From Fuerstiella sp. (GTDB lineage Bacteria > Planctomycetota > Planctomycetia > Planctomycetales > Planctomycetaceae), in NCBI GenBank assembly GCA_029245955.1, contig JAQWOH010000069.1, positions 1 through 64,000 of the forward strand: a DNA stretch of 64,000 bases, in the 5' to 3' direction. Position 1 is the first letter of the stretch, and each line of letters begins with the position of its first letter. The notes under the pieces are model-generated. The model made no database searches, was not told where the DNA came from, and worked only from the letters and a program-made list of their open reading frames with translations. A program made the position numbers and the translations under genes. This document shows positions 18,237 to 29,018 of this stretch, in pieces.

Positions 18237-19692
18237 ATGTCGAGGCAGTTGATGGCTTTGTGTCTTATCGGAACGCTGTTGCAGACTTGCGGTGTCAGCG
18301 CCGCGGAGGCAAAGAACGCGCGTCCCGACGTGTTGTTCATTGCGATCGACGATCTGAACGACTGGATCGGCTGCTTGGCAGGACATCCGCAGGCGCGAAC
18401 TCCCGACATCGACACTCTGGCCAGTAGTGGAACTCTGTTTACGAATGCTCATTGCCAGGGGCTGATCTGCGGACCATCCCGCGTCAGCCTGCTGTCGGGC
18501 AGTTATCCGTTCACGACGGGGTTGTACCAGCAACCCAACAAACGAGACATGCAGCTGGGCACGAAACACTTTCATCGTCATTTACTTCCACAGTACTTTG
18601 CACAGCATGGCTACGAAACTCTGGCTGTTGGCAAGATCTGTCATGGAGATCCGGACGATATGGCATTTCAGTCGTACGGTAGCAAGTGGCAGGGATTCGG
18701 GCCTAAGCCACCTGACGGACACCGATTTAATTATCAGTTGCCCGACGTTCCATGGACCGGAACACAAACGGATTGGGGTGTCTTTCCGGACGTCGACAGT
18801 CGGATGCCGGATCACAAGGCTGCCGCCTGGGCAGAGCGGCAGCTGGCAATGCAGCACGACAAGTCCTTTTTTCCGGCCGTCGGATTCATTCGGCCCCACG
18901 TACCGTTTTATGTGCCGCAAAAATGGTTCGATATGTTTCCTCTGGATGACATTCAACTGCCGGACGTGCGTCGTAATGATATTGACGACGTACCGAGAAT
19001 CAGTCGGCAGATGCACGAACTTCCAAAGTATCCGCCGCCGGATTATCTGCAGTCAGATGACAACAGGCAGTTGCGTCTGTGTGTCCGGTCATATCTGGCG
19101 TGCACGGTTTTTGTGGATCACCCGGTGGGACGTGTTCTGGAAGCCTTGGCATTCAGTCAGCATGTGGACAACACGATCATCTGTCTGTGCAGCGATCACG
19201 GCTATCATCTGGGCGAGAAGACCCGAATGTTCAAGCACACCCTCCGGGCAGCATCCACTCGCGTTCCATTAATTGTTGTTCAACCCGATGTCCGTAAAGG
19301 CTTGCGGATCGACATGCCGGTCGGACTGATAGATCTTTATCGGACACTGGTTGAAATGTGTGGTCTGCCCGGAAAAACGTTCAACGAAGGCGTCAGTCTG
19401 GTGCCCCTGCTGAATCGGTCGCAGCCTGAGTGGCGTTCTGCGATACCGACAACCTATGCACGTGGCAGTCAGTCGCTGCGATCACGAAGACGGAAGTGAA
19501 GAATTGTATGATCACTCTGCAGATCTGCACGAATGGAATAACCTTGCGGCATCAGATCGACATCAGATAGCGGTTTCACGATTTCGCAGAGAGTTGCCGC
19601 AACTGAATGCGGCATACCATCCGGCAACACAGAAAGGACCCGTCAATGCCTGGTTTCAGAAGCATCTGGCGGAAACCGGCGTCGGGAAATAG
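18237..19692 (+). pseudogene. Secreted sulfatase, broken by a frameshift near 19480
   Basis: The first frame (18237-19499) gives 420 residues: signal peptide 1-21, metal ligands in FIAIDDLNDW and the formylglycine motif C-G-P-S-R (LICGPSRVSLLSG). Later motifs are GKICHGDPDD, HVPFYVPQKWFD and SDHGYHLGEKTRMFKHT. It is an iduronate-2-sulfatase-like member. After TYARGSQSLRS it runs out of frame into RRRK-stop, while the overlapping frame (19456-19692) continues with HEDGSEELYDHSADLHEWNN, the normal C-terminal signature. A few codons of the usual RYIRYEDG stretch are also missing, so a small deletion shifted the frame. The catalytic core is intact, so a truncated protein might be made, but it is probably inactive. 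Confidence 0.85.
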
Positions 19693-20010
19693 GCATTTCC
19701 GTTTGCCGGGACCGGAATTCTTGCTTGTCGGGCAGTCGGATTGCGGTGTCAGATCAGTGATTATCGTTCCCGGCACGCTGTTCCGAACCAGCATGGATAT
19801 TCTCATGTCGGTGTAGTTTCGTGCCGTTTCTGCAAAATCGGCGGTCCGTCGCCCGGCTGGTTTGATTCAATTCGTGACGTGGCGTAGTTTCCTGACAGGC
19901 GAGTTAATTTGCACTTCCCCTCCGCGCTTTCAGGATTTGCAGGATCGGGTACAGTCCGATGCTGAGAATCCGTCCCGTTCAGCCTGTCCTGTATCAGCTC
20001 AGTTTTCTAA
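19693..20010. other. Intergenic
   Basis: Nothing recognisable. It presumably holds the promoter of the 1158-residue gene that follows. Confidence 0.4.
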
Positions 20011-23000
20011 ATGACAAACAACGATCTTAATAATTCCCTGGGTGATGTTTCTCGTCAGTCTGACGACCAGAAAAAGCGAAACAGACGCGATGTGAACGAA
20101 TACATCGCCTTGAAACTGATCGTCAACGGTCAGCCGGTTCCGATCGGGTTCAGGAAAACCGATTCGCTCGGTGCTGAACGCATTCTGAATACCTGGCACC
20201 AGCGGCTGAAGCACCTGGAAGCGGTGCGGTGCCCGGTGGACGGACGCATCGAATCATTTCTGGAGCGGCACTTCGTTGGCGTTCCGGGAATAGAAGGCCT
20301 GAAGTTGCCGGACGTGGCCCTTGTGCTGGATCGACACGGGATTGCGCGTGAACTTTCTCTGCCGATTGATGGCGAAGAGTACTTCAACGACTTTGTGTCA
20401 TCCTATCGTGTTCACAACGGTGTCCTGCATAATCCTCGCCATGATCGTCGGACCACCAAAGGGACGTTTCACGTCTGTGAAGGCGGTCTGCCGATTCCGT
20501 CCGACAAGCAGGCTGTACCAAAGCAGACATTTGCTCACCTGTTCCGGGTTGCTATGAATCCGCCTCAGAAGGATCAGGAACTACCCTTCACTTCCCTGGA
20601 GGAACAAAAGGCAGGCCTGTTCGTGTCGCTGCTGCTGCGTCCACTGCTGTGTCCGGAAGTGGAAGGATTCTGCAACCGGCAGACCATGGAGGTCCGGTTC
20701 TTTGCTCCGGGATCGCTGGTCAGCAATCTGGATTTCGTTGAATCCATTTTCGGGAATGCAGGAGATCCGTTCCTGCCCGAAAACGATTCCGGCCTGGATG
20801 TTGAGAACTGGAGCGGACACACCGGTTGTGTGATTCTCGCTCCCCATCTCAGCGAGGTGACCAAAAAGGAGGCCGGTCTGCCTTGTTTTGACGAGGCCAC
20901 GGAACGGCAGCGCCGGGACGGCATGTGCTGGAAGACAGCAGACGAGAAATACAACAACGGTACTCCCTTCAAGCTCACCTGCCGTAACGAAGAAGGGGTC
21001 ATCGTCACGTTGATAGCGGACAATTACTTCGGCTACTGTAAGAAGGAAGTTAAGACTCAGCTGAGTTATGCAGCGAATCTTGCGGGTAACTATGAGGAAG
21101 AACATGCGGGTGGAGCGATTGCGTTTGCCAGCTACAATATGGGTTCAGAATTCGTTGCGGACAAACGTCGTTACAATCAGCGGACGTTTGATGACGTCGT
21201 TCGTGACTATGCGGCATTTATCGACGTAAAGCCCGAAGGTTACGGTGTCGATCGCAATTTTCCGGAACTGATCTACGTCCCGGAGGATGCGCGCGGCACT
21301 GTTCAGGGCCAGCGAATCAGTTGGACACGGGATGGCCGTGAATATTCCGTTCCTCTGACACCAGGACACGTCTACATCACGCCGTCCGGTTACAAGGTAC
21401 GACTGGAGAAACACGTCGCGGCACCGTCGTGGCGTCTGGTGGGTACGCTGTCGGAAGGTGTCTTCTGTCACAAACCCTGCACTGTCAGCGGTGGCGGCAA
21501 AAGCGAGATCAGCAAGTCCATCGCTGACTACCTGCTGCACGGGCCGATATTTGTGGCGGATGCGGAGCAGGATCTGAATCAGGTTCAGCAGATTTTCGAT
21601 CGCGATTACTCAGACCGCTGGGACCCGAACGGAGCGGTTCAGCCTGACTACGCGAAGTCTCCCACGCGGTCGGTACTGGAACCGAATCGATCACTGGGCA
21701 GTGTTATTAAATTACTGACGCCGTCAGTCGACTATACGGACGAGTACAACACGTGGCTGGAATCGATTCCCGGTTATATCTACGCCATCGTGTTTATCAT
21801 CAAGAGACTGTACCGGCCGGATTCCAATCGAGACTGGCGACAGGATTTTACCGTCGACATTGTGAACGGTCATCCAGGCCACGAACTGAAGTATGGTGAA
21901 CGGAATGTGATTGGCAGTTATCTGCGCGTAGGGCTTGTGGACGACAAGACGTGGCGAACGTTCAAGCTGCGTCAGGATTTCGAACCGGCTCAAAAGGTGC
22001 AGACGGAAGATGATATCACTGCATCAGTAGTGGTGCCGGCAAGCGGCCTGGAACACCTGAGTCCTTTTGCTCCCCGGGCGACCAGCTACAAGTTTTCTGA
22101 GAACTGCGAGTACCGGCTGTTTCAACGCCCGGACGACGCCATTCACCGCGGTCTTGACAAGCAGACGGAAGCAGACCTTGCTCGCAGTGACAATTTCATT
22201 GTCAATTTTGAGCCCTTGTCTCGTCATCGCATTAACGAGATTTGTGAGCGAGCGGTGGATCTGAGTCAATTTACCGCTCCGATGCAGGATCTGTTACGCG
22301 ACGCACGCGATGCTGGGGGGGGGTACGTTGTCTGTTCAAATACGCCGCGGAAGATTGATGGTGAAAACAGCAAGAACCCTCGCTATCTGCAGGCCCGTCC
22401 GGATCTGATCACGCCGTTCAATCGTTACGTCGCTGAAATGGGAGCCCGTCTCTATCGGGCCGTTCCTGCGGACAAGCCGGTGCTGCAACCGGTGAACTCG
22501 GTGCTTGCCGGGCGCCGCAATAATCCGGCCGACTACGCCAACAACATCCGACCGCTGGCAGTCCATAATCCGATTCACTACCAGGAACTGCCTGAGTTGT
22601 TCATGGACTTTATCAGTGCTCTGACGGGGAAGAGTCCTTCCACGACCGGGGCCGGCAGCGAAGGAGCACTGACAAAAGGGCCGTTCAATGCCCTGCTGCC
22701 CATTGCTGATCTGAACGCTGCGCTGGTGGGCTACCTGCTGACCGGTTTGCACGGGTTTTCGACTCCAGCCGGACACATCGGTTCGAGCGTGCGAATTGAT
22801 CATGACATCAGTATTCTGATTCCGGAGGTATGGTGCCGGCTGAGTCCCGAGGAACGAGAACCGCAGTATCTGATCAATGAAGAGCTGCTTGAGAAAATCG
22901 ATGACTTTGAGCACGAAGGCAAGCTGATACCGGCGAGTCGCCTGGGCTATCGAGTTACTTCGCGTTTTATCCGTCGGTTCGCCGGTCGCGTTTTTGACAA

Positions 23001-23487
23001 CCCAAGCATGGTCTTCGACGACGCGATTCTGCAGCCTGAAACTCAGGATTTTGCCGCCTACGCAGATGGAATTCTGTACATCGCCGAAGCTCACGAGCGA
23101 GTTGCTCGTAATTATCTCGATGACGGATCCATTGACCTTGCCTGTCCCCCGTTGAGAGCATTGTTGCACATCATGGCGGAGGGAACATATCTCGGCAAAG
23201 ACATTCACGACCCGGAGATTCGTCAGCTGTTTTCCCTCGAATCCATGCTGCAGTCAGAGTGGTATGTGGAGCGTCTGAAAACGCGGCGACAGCGCGATCA
23301 GCAGCTCTGGCAGCGACATGTCACGTACCTGCAGACATTTGTCAGTCAGCCGGAATTTGAGCCGGACGTGGAACGTCTGGGTTTGAAGTCGCGACTCGAA
23401 AAAGCGACGATCCGGCTCGCAGAAGTTTCGTCCTCGGACTATCTGCAGCAGCTGCATGGCTGCATCGGAGCTGACAGGCTGCAATGA
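20011..23487 (+). CDS. Large conserved protein, candidate PPi-type PEP carboxykinase
   Basis: 1158 residues, soluble, with no signal or membrane segment. The clearest motif is a phosphate-loop-like TVSGGGKSEISKS (Gly494-Lys497-Ser498). Other conserved-looking blocks are LHNPRHDRRTTKGTFHV (about 136-152), GAIAFASYNMGSEF, TPSGYKVRLEKH, SPSTTGAGSEGALTKGPFNA (about 877-896) and SSVRIDHDISILIPEVWCR. Length and the GGGKS loop fit the PPi-dependent PEP carboxykinases (about 1100-1150 residues) known from Entamoeba and Propionibacterium, which interconvert PEP plus CO2 plus Pi and oxaloacetate plus PPi. I assign it by length and motif only, so a planctomycete protein of unknown function remains possible. 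It is a single-gene unit. Confidence 0.55.
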   Translation: MTNNDLNNSLGDVSRQSDDQKKRNRRDVNEYIALKLIVNGQPVPIGFRKTDSLGAERILNTWHQRLKHLEAVRCPVDGRIESFLERHFVGVPGIEGLKLPDVALVLDRHGIARELSLPIDGEEYFNDFVSSYRVHNGVLHNPRHDRRTTKGTFHVCEGGLPIPSDKQAVPKQTFAHLFRVAMNPPQKDQELPFTSLEEQKAGLFVSLLLRPLLCPEVEGFCNRQTMEVRFFAPGSLVSNLDFVESIFGNAGDPFLPENDSGLDVENWSGHTGCVILAPHLSEVTKKEAGLPCFDEATERQRRDGMCWKTADEKYNNGTPFKLTCRNEEGVIVTLIADNYFGYCKKEVKTQLSYAANLAGNYEEEHAGGAIAFASYNMGSEFVADKRRYNQRTFDDVVRDYAAFIDVKPEGYGVDRNFPELIYVPEDARGTVQGQRISWTRDGREYSVPLTPGHVYITPSGYKVRLEKHVAAPSWRLVGTLSEGVFCHKPCTVSGGGKSEISKSIADYLLHGPIFVADAEQDLNQVQQIFDRDYSDRWDPNGAVQPDYAKSPTRSVLEPNRSLGSVIKLLTPSVDYTDEYNTWLESIPGYIYAIVFIIKRLYRPDSNRDWRQDFTVDIVNGHPGHELKYGERNVIGSYLRVGLVDDKTWRTFKLRQDFEPAQKVQTEDDITASVVVPASGLEHLSPFAPRATSYKFSENCEYRLFQRPDDAIHRGLDKQTEADLARSDNFIVNFEPLSRHRINEICERAVDLSQFTAPMQDLLRDARDAGGGYVVCSNTPRKIDGENSKNPRYLQARPDLITPFNRYVAEMGARLYRAVPADKPVLQPVNSVLAGRRNNPADYANNIRPLAVHNPIHYQELPELFMDFISALTGKSPSTTGAGSEGALTKGPFNALLPIADLNAALVGYLLTGLHGFSTPAGHIGSSVRIDHDISILIPEVWCRLSPEEREPQYLINEELLEKIDDFEHEGKLIPASRLGYRVTSRFIRRFAGRVFDNPSMVFDDAILQPETQDFAAYADGILYIAEAHERVARNYLDDGSIDLACPPLRALLHIMAEGTYLGKDIHDPEIRQLFSLESMLQSEWYVERLKTRRQRDQQLWQRHVTYLQTFVSQPEFEPDVERLGLKSRLEKATIRLAEVSSSDYLQQLHGCIGADRLQ

Positions 23488-23638
23488 CAGTTGATAAAAT
23501 CCGCTGCGTCGAAGAGAGAGTGGCTCAGCAGTGATTTCTGACGGAACGACAGCAGGTTCACCACACGGTACCACATTCTGCCTTTGGCCAGATGCTTAAC
23601 CGCGTGTTTCTGCAGGACTCTTCTGATACCCGCGTTTT

Positions 23639-26600
23639 ATGGTTCAGCCCTGGCAATTCTGGATTGATGTCGGCGGTACGTTTACGGATTGTATCGCAGC
23701 GACTCCTGCGGGAAAGTTGAGGCAGTTCAAGACTCTGAGTTCCGGTGTCACAAAGGGTACCGTCGCCGCCCTGATGCACGGTGGTTTTGAGGACCTGAGG
23801 CGAACGGTCGATCCGGATCACTTCTGGGTGGGGGCCGAACTGCGGTTGTTTTCTGCTTCCGCTGATCTGTTGCACGTCACAACGGTTCTGGCATTTGATG
23901 CATCGGCGGGCCGGTTCACGCTGGCTGAAAGTGGCCTGCCGGCCGTGTCCGGCGCAACCACATACCAGTTGGATTTGGGGCTGCCCGCACCTGTACTGGC
24001 GATTCGATGGTCGTTAAGACTGCCGTCGGGGCGGGCATGTCCGGCCGTGCGAGTGCGGTTCGGCACCACTCGGGGAACGAACGCGCTGCTGACGCGCACC
24101 GGGGCTCGTACGGCGTTGATTACCACAAAAGGCTTTGCCGATGTGGCGTTGATTGGCAATCAGGACCGTCCGGATCTGTTCGATCTGAACATCAGAAAGC
24201 CGGAACCGTTGTTTTCAAAGGTCTTTGAAGTCGATGATCGGATAACAGCCGAAGGCTCTGTGCTGCGTGTTCCGGATTCCGGGACGGAGGCCAGGCGTCT
24301 GAAAGACGACGGTCTTCTGACGGAAGAATTCGAATCTGTTGCCATCTGTCTGATGAACGCTTATCGCAATTCAGTCAACGAAGAGTGCATTGAGCAGCTT
24401 GTGCGACAAGCCGGGTTTGACGAAGTCAGTCGTTCGTCGGAAGTCTCCTCACTGATTCGCTTCGTGCCGCGGTGTGATACCACTGTGCTGGATGCCTACC
24501 TCAATCCGGTGCTGCGGACGTACCTCAGTGACATTCGTTCCCATCTGCCGGACAGCGACATTCATGTGATGACGTCCGCAGGTGGTCTGGTGGGCAGTCA
24601 CCGTTTCCGTGGTCGAGATTGTGTCCTGTCGGGGCCGGCGGGTGGCGTTGTGGGATTTGCGAGCGTGGCGGTGGAGGAAGGGTATAAGAACGCCATTGGT
24701 TTTGACATGGGCGGCACCAGCACCGACGTTGCCCGCTTCGACGGACACTTCGCGGTTGAAAACGAAACCACCAAGGCCGGAGTCCGTATCATGACTCCGG
24801 TGCTGGCGATTGAAACGGTTGCCGCTGGTGGCGGCAGCATCTGTGGGTTTGATGGTGTGCGACTGTTTGTGGGACCTGACAGTGCCGGAGCGGATCCCGG
24901 ACCGGCCTGCTACGGTGCGGGCGGGCCCCTGACGGTCACCGATCTGAACGTGTTTCTGGGACGCGTTCTGCCGCAGCATTTTCCGTTTGCGCTCAACGTG
25001 TCGGCGGTCGAAACGAGGTTGATCAGGCTGAGAGCCGATATGGCAGCGGCCGGGTCTGCTTTGCCGGAAACGTCTCTGCAACAGATCGCGGAAGGTCTGC
25101 TGCAGATCGCAAATGACAATATGGTTCAGGCCATTCGTCGGATTTCGGTGGCGAAGGGCTATCATCCGGCAGATCACGCGCTGGTGAGTTTCGGTGGAGC
25201 GGGCGGCCAGCACGCCTGCAGTCTGGCCCGCAGTCTGGGGATTCGCACCGTCCTGATCCATCCGCTTGCCGGAATTCTTAGTGCGTGGGGTATGGGGCAG
25301 GCGGACGTTCGTGCCATTCGCCAGGCAAGCGTTCTGCAACCGCTGACCGATGAATCACTGCGTCAGCTTGAGCCGGTGCGGCAGTCATTTGAGGTTCAGA
25401 CGCGGGATGAAGTTGTAGCTCAGGGCGCCGCCGAAGAACTGATTCAGGAGCCTGTGCTGCAGCTTGAGCTGCGTTACCGCGGAACGGACTCTTCGCTGTG
25501 GATTGGCGGCCGGTCCACCGCCGAGTTTCGCGAACAGTTCGACGTCGAGCATCGGCGATTGTTTGGATATCTGCGGAAGGAAATGGAGGTTGAAATCTCT
25601 GCGATCCGCATCGAGACCGTTGGGCGGTCCGGGAATACCGGCGACATACACGCTGTCGACGTGTCCACAAACGTCGACACGCAAGCTTGCAAATCTGACA
25701 AGACGAGCATCTTCTGGAAGGACGCTGAATATGATGCGCTGGTCTTTCATCGTGACAATCTGCAGCCCGGCATGAGCGTCACCGGTCCGGCGATTATCTG
25801 TGAACCGACGTCCACAATCTGGATTGAGCCCGGCTGCAATGCAGAAATCGCGATGTCCGGCACTGTGTTGATTGACGTTACGGATGATGATTCTGCCAGT
25901 GGGGCGTCTGATGTGTCAGATAATGTGATACCGGACCCTGTGCTGCTGGAGGTATTCAATAACCAGTTTGTGTCTATCGCAGAGCAGATGGGCGAGACAC
26001 TGCGGCGAACGGCCACGTCGACCAATGTTCGGGAACGGCTGGACTTTAGTTGTGCATTGTTCGATGTCCGGGGGCGACTGGTTGTTAATGCTCCACATGT
26101 CCCCGTACATCTGGGGGCGATGGGGGAAACAGTGCGAGTGATTATCGACGATCACCCTGATATGCAGCGGGGTGACGTTTTTGTCACCAACGATCCTTAC
26201 CGAGGCGGTTCCCATCTGCCCGATGTGACTGTTGTCACTCCTGTGTTTGTCAGCAAATCGAATTCCCACGCCCGGATCGCTGATGTGTTGGCAGGTGCGG
26301 AAGAAAACGGCAACGCAACGGAGCAGCCGGCCTTCTATGTTGCCAATCGTGCTCATCATGCCGAAATCGGGGGTGCTGTACCCGGCAGTATGCCTCCTTT
26401 TTCGACAAATCTGGCCCAGGAAGGCGTGCTGATTCGCAGTCGGAAGCTGGTCGACCGTGGCGAGTCCTGCGAGGAACAGATTCGGCAACTGCTTGCGACC
26501 GGAGCGTTTCCCAGCCGAGCGGTGAATGACAATCTGGCTGACCTGGCAGCACAGGCTGCATCCAATGAGTGCGGTGTTCAGCTGTTACAGGTTCTTGTCG

Positions 26601-27547
26601 GGCGACATTCGGCTGACACAGTGCTGAATTATATGCAGCATGTTCAGAATGCAGCGGCCAGGAAGATGCGATTGTGTCTGGCTGGTCTCGAAGAACGCAA
26701 CTATTGTTTCGAAGATCGGCTCGATGACGGCACCAAACTGCGAGTTGCCGTTCAGTTGAACGGGGACGAGGCAACGGTCGACTTTACCGGGACAGATGGT
26801 GTCCATTTCGGGAACCTGAACGCGAATCGGGCCATCACCACGGCGGCTGTGCTGTACAGCTTTCGCTGCCTGCTGAACGAAGATGTTCCACTGAATGCCG
26901 GAGTTCTGGAACCACTCACGATCGTGATTCCTGAGGGGCTTTTGAATCCTGCGGTCGGGATCTCGCCTGAAGATTCACCAGCAATCGTTGGTGGTAACGT
27001 GGAAACGTCGCAGCGGATTGTTGACGTTCTGCTGGGCGCTCTGGAAATTGCAGCGGCCAGTCAGGGCACGATGAATAATCTGACCTTTGGCGACGACACG
27101 TTCGGCTATTATGAAACCATCTGCGGCGGTTCCGGAGCGACACCGACGGGACACGGTGCAGATGCCGTTCACACTCACATGACAAATACGCGTCTTACAG
27201 ATCCGGAAGTGCTGGAACAGCGCTACCCGGTGCGGCTGCGGAAATTCGAAATCCGACAGGGATCCGGTGGGCAGGGAAAATGTTGCGGCGGTGCTGGCAT
27301 CGTACGCGAGATCGAGTTTCTGAAGATGCTGCAGGTGTCGATGCTGTCACAGCGTCGAGAGTCCAATCCTCCCTTTGGCCTGCAGGGAGGTGCAGCCGCG
27401 CTGTGCGGCCGGAATTCTCTGGTTAATGCTCACACAGGTGAGCAGAAAAATCTCGGTGCTGCGTTCAACACGACAGTCTCACCCGGCGACGTGATCCGCA
27501 TTGAGACTCCGGGTGGCGGCGGCTTTGGTTCGCTGCCACCGAACTAA
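23639..27547 (+). CDS. Fused 5-oxoprolinase / hydantoinase A-B family protein
   Basis: 1302 residues. The N-terminal hydantoinase A part begins with an actin-like phosphate motif DVGGTFTD (residue about 10) and contains FGTTRGTNALLTRTG and GFDMGGTSTDVARFDG. The hydantoinase B part starts near residue 760 and shows VPVHLGAMGETVR, FVTNDPYRGGSHLPDVTVVTP and a C-terminal RQGSGGQGKCCGGAG, ending in TPGGGGFG. The fused A-B layout and the length match ATP-dependent 5-oxoprolinases, which open 5-oxo-L-proline to glutamate. N-methylhydantoinases share the fold but are usually two proteins. No gamma-glutamyl-cycle gene is adjacent. Confidence 0.9.
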   Translation: MVQPWQFWIDVGGTFTDCIAATPAGKLRQFKTLSSGVTKGTVAALMHGGFEDLRRTVDPDHFWVGAELRLFSASADLLHVTTVLAFDASAGRFTLAESGLPAVSGATTYQLDLGLPAPVLAIRWSLRLPSGRACPAVRVRFGTTRGTNALLTRTGARTALITTKGFADVALIGNQDRPDLFDLNIRKPEPLFSKVFEVDDRITAEGSVLRVPDSGTEARRLKDDGLLTEEFESVAICLMNAYRNSVNEECIEQLVRQAGFDEVSRSSEVSSLIRFVPRCDTTVLDAYLNPVLRTYLSDIRSHLPDSDIHVMTSAGGLVGSHRFRGRDCVLSGPAGGVVGFASVAVEEGYKNAIGFDMGGTSTDVARFDGHFAVENETTKAGVRIMTPVLAIETVAAGGGSICGFDGVRLFVGPDSAGADPGPACYGAGGPLTVTDLNVFLGRVLPQHFPFALNVSAVETRLIRLRADMAAAGSALPETSLQQIAEGLLQIANDNMVQAIRRISVAKGYHPADHALVSFGGAGGQHACSLARSLGIRTVLIHPLAGILSAWGMGQADVRAIRQASVLQPLTDESLRQLEPVRQSFEVQTRDEVVAQGAAEELIQEPVLQLELRYRGTDSSLWIGGRSTAEFREQFDVEHRRLFGYLRKEMEVEISAIRIETVGRSGNTGDIHAVDVSTNVDTQACKSDKTSIFWKDAEYDALVFHRDNLQPGMSVTGPAIICEPTSTIWIEPGCNAEIAMSGTVLIDVTDDDSASGASDVSDNVIPDPVLLEVFNNQFVSIAEQMGETLRRTATSTNVRERLDFSCALFDVRGRLVVNAPHVPVHLGAMGETVRVIIDDHPDMQRGDVFVTNDPYRGGSHLPDVTVVTPVFVSKSNSHARIADVLAGAEENGNATEQPAFYVANRAHHAEIGGAVPGSMPPFSTNLAQEGVLIRSRKLVDRGESCEEQIRQLLATGAFPSRAVNDNLADLAAQAASNECGVQLLQVLVGRHSADTVLNYMQHVQNAAARKMRLCLAGLEERNYCFEDRLDDGTKLRVAVQLNGDEATVDFTGTDGVHFGNLNANRAITTAAVLYSFRCLLNEDVPLNAGVLEPLTIVIPEGLLNPAVGISPEDSPAIVGGNVETSQRIVDVLLGALEIAAASQGTMNNLTFGDDTFGYYETICGGSGATPTGHGADAVHTHMTNTRLTDPEVLEQRYPVRLRKFEIRQGSGGQGKCCGGAGIVREIEFLKMLQVSMLSQRRESNPPFGLQGGAAALCGRNSLVNAHTGEQKNLGAAFNTTVSPGDVIRIETPGGGGFGSLPPN

Positions 27548-27614
27548 GTTGGTTGCTTGCCGGTCTGCATGACAACTGACTGATGACGGTGTGCAGTGAA
27601 ATTTACAGAATCGG

Positions 27615-28658
27615 TCATGGACGTGTTCTGGTCGGGCGCTGCGGGGCGGGACAGCAGTCAGCCGGGCAGACGTCGTGACTGGCTTCATACTGTCCGACAC
27701 ATTCCCGAGTTGCCTGCTGTAATCGCTCCTGGATCAGCTTGCGAATCATCCGGACGAAGACAGGATGTGTGCCCGGTGTGTCAGCGCGAATTATCCGCAG
27801 GCCAATGTCCTGACACACAGTCGTGGCTTCGTCGTCCAGGTCGTACAGGACTTCGATATGGTCGGAAAGAAATCCAACAGGAGAGACCACAACCTGTTGC
27901 ACGCCGCTGTTGCTGAGCGCACGAAGATGATCGCAGATGTCGGGTTCCAGCCACGGATCCTGAGGCCGTCCGCTGCGACTCTGATACACCAGACTCCATC
28001 TGTCTGCCGGCAGTTGCAGGCGTTTTGCCACAAGGTGACATGTTTCTGTCAACTGCCGGACGTAGTCAGATGTTTCGGCCATGGAATTTGGAATACTATG
28101 CGCCGTAAATGCCACGTGGACATCCTGATTGGCAGCAGTCTTCAATTCCGATATTGCGGCCTGAACATTCAAAGCATTGACTTCAACGAAGTCCGGATGA
28201 TTATAAAAAACTCGAAGCTTGTGCACTTCGATGTCGGTCGCGTCAGCCTCGACCTGAGCGTCCGCGATGTTTTCGCGGTACTGGCGGCATCCTGAATAGC
28301 CGCTGTACCCGGATGTGACGAACACAAGAACTTTCCCGGCACCGGCCTGCTTCAGTTCCCGCATGGCGTCAGGCAGCATTGGCTTCCAGTTTCGGTTGCC
28401 CCAGAAAATCGGCAGATCGATTCCCTGATCTTCGCATTCGACGGCAACAGCCTGAATCAGTTTCCGGCACTGTTCGTTAATCGGACTAACGCCGCCAAAA
28501 TTTTGGTAGTGCTCAGCAACCTCCAGCATCCGCGCTTGCGGCACGTTTTTGCCCCGCAAAACGTTTTCCAGAAACGGCATCACGTCGTCTGGACCTTCCG
28601 GCCCACCAAAAGACACAAACAGCAGGGCATCGTACGAATGACGGGGATCCTGTGACAT
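27615..28658 (-). CDS. hemH: Ferrochelatase
   Basis: 347 residues from ATG 28658. The same frame stays open far upstream, but that part is the shadow of metK and the start chosen is where family similarity begins (YDALLFVSFGGPEGPDDVMP). Further marks are GGVSPINEQCRKL, VLVFVTSGYSGYSGCRQY, VAFTAHSIPNSMA with the catalytic His, YQSRSGRPQDPWLEPD and VSPVGFLSDHIEVLYDLD with the second conserved His/Glu pair. It inserts Fe(II) into protoporphyrin (or coproporphyrin III) in haem synthesis. It is transcribed divergently from metK. Confidence 0.95.
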   Translation of the reverse strand: MSQDPRHSYDALLFVSFGGPEGPDDVMPFLENVLRGKNVPQARMLEVAEHYQNFGGVSPINEQCRKLIQAVAVECEDQGIDLPIFWGNRNWKPMLPDAMRELKQAGAGKVLVFVTSGYSGYSGCRQYRENIADAQVEADATDIEVHKLRVFYNHPDFVEVNALNVQAAISELKTAANQDVHVAFTAHSIPNSMAETSDYVRQLTETCHLVAKRLQLPADRWSLVYQSRSGRPQDPWLEPDICDHLRALSNSGVQQVVVSPVGFLSDHIEVLYDLDDEATTVCQDIGLRIIRADTPGTHPVFVRMIRKLIQERLQQATRECVGQYEASHDVCPADCCPAPQRPTRTRP

Positions 28659-29018
28659 CTGGACTTTCGGAATGTTTTCAGTGGATGGAAATATAGAGTG
28701 GACTGTACACAGAGATTTGTAGACCGCCACGCTGATTTGGCAACCCGGAGCGGGATTCGTCAGTGCGATTTGTGAACGAACGGAGAGTATCCGGAGGCCG
28801 GATGTGCACAACAGACTGAGCTCCGACGGTGGGAAATTCGCTGGTCCTGACACGGTTCTCTGTTGTGAGCACATCGCCGCTTTCCTAAACTTCCCCGCAC
28901 CAGACGAGTCGGATTGGGGACGTTTCATTCGAATTCCGGTTATGGGCGTCTGTGACGGGACGGGTGGTCCGTTCAGAATCAGGCAGAAAATCATAGAACA
29001 AGCAGGTAATACCAACAG
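28659..29018. other. Divergent hemH-metK intergenic region
   Basis: 360 bp with no ORF of interest. I looked for an S-adenosylmethionine riboswitch ahead of metK and saw no convincing SAM-I or SAM-II fold or terminator. Both promoters must lie here. Confidence 0.4.

Noticed and set aside
22336..23208. 290-codon minus-strand frame opposite the 1158-residue gene
   Set aside because: Antisense shadow, no homology.
24449..25339. 296-codon minus-strand frame opposite the 5-oxoprolinase gene
   Set aside because: Antisense shadow with low-complexity His/Arg/Thr composition.
28659..29018. SAM riboswitch before metK
   Set aside because: I could not draw the P1-P4 core or a terminator/antiterminator pair.
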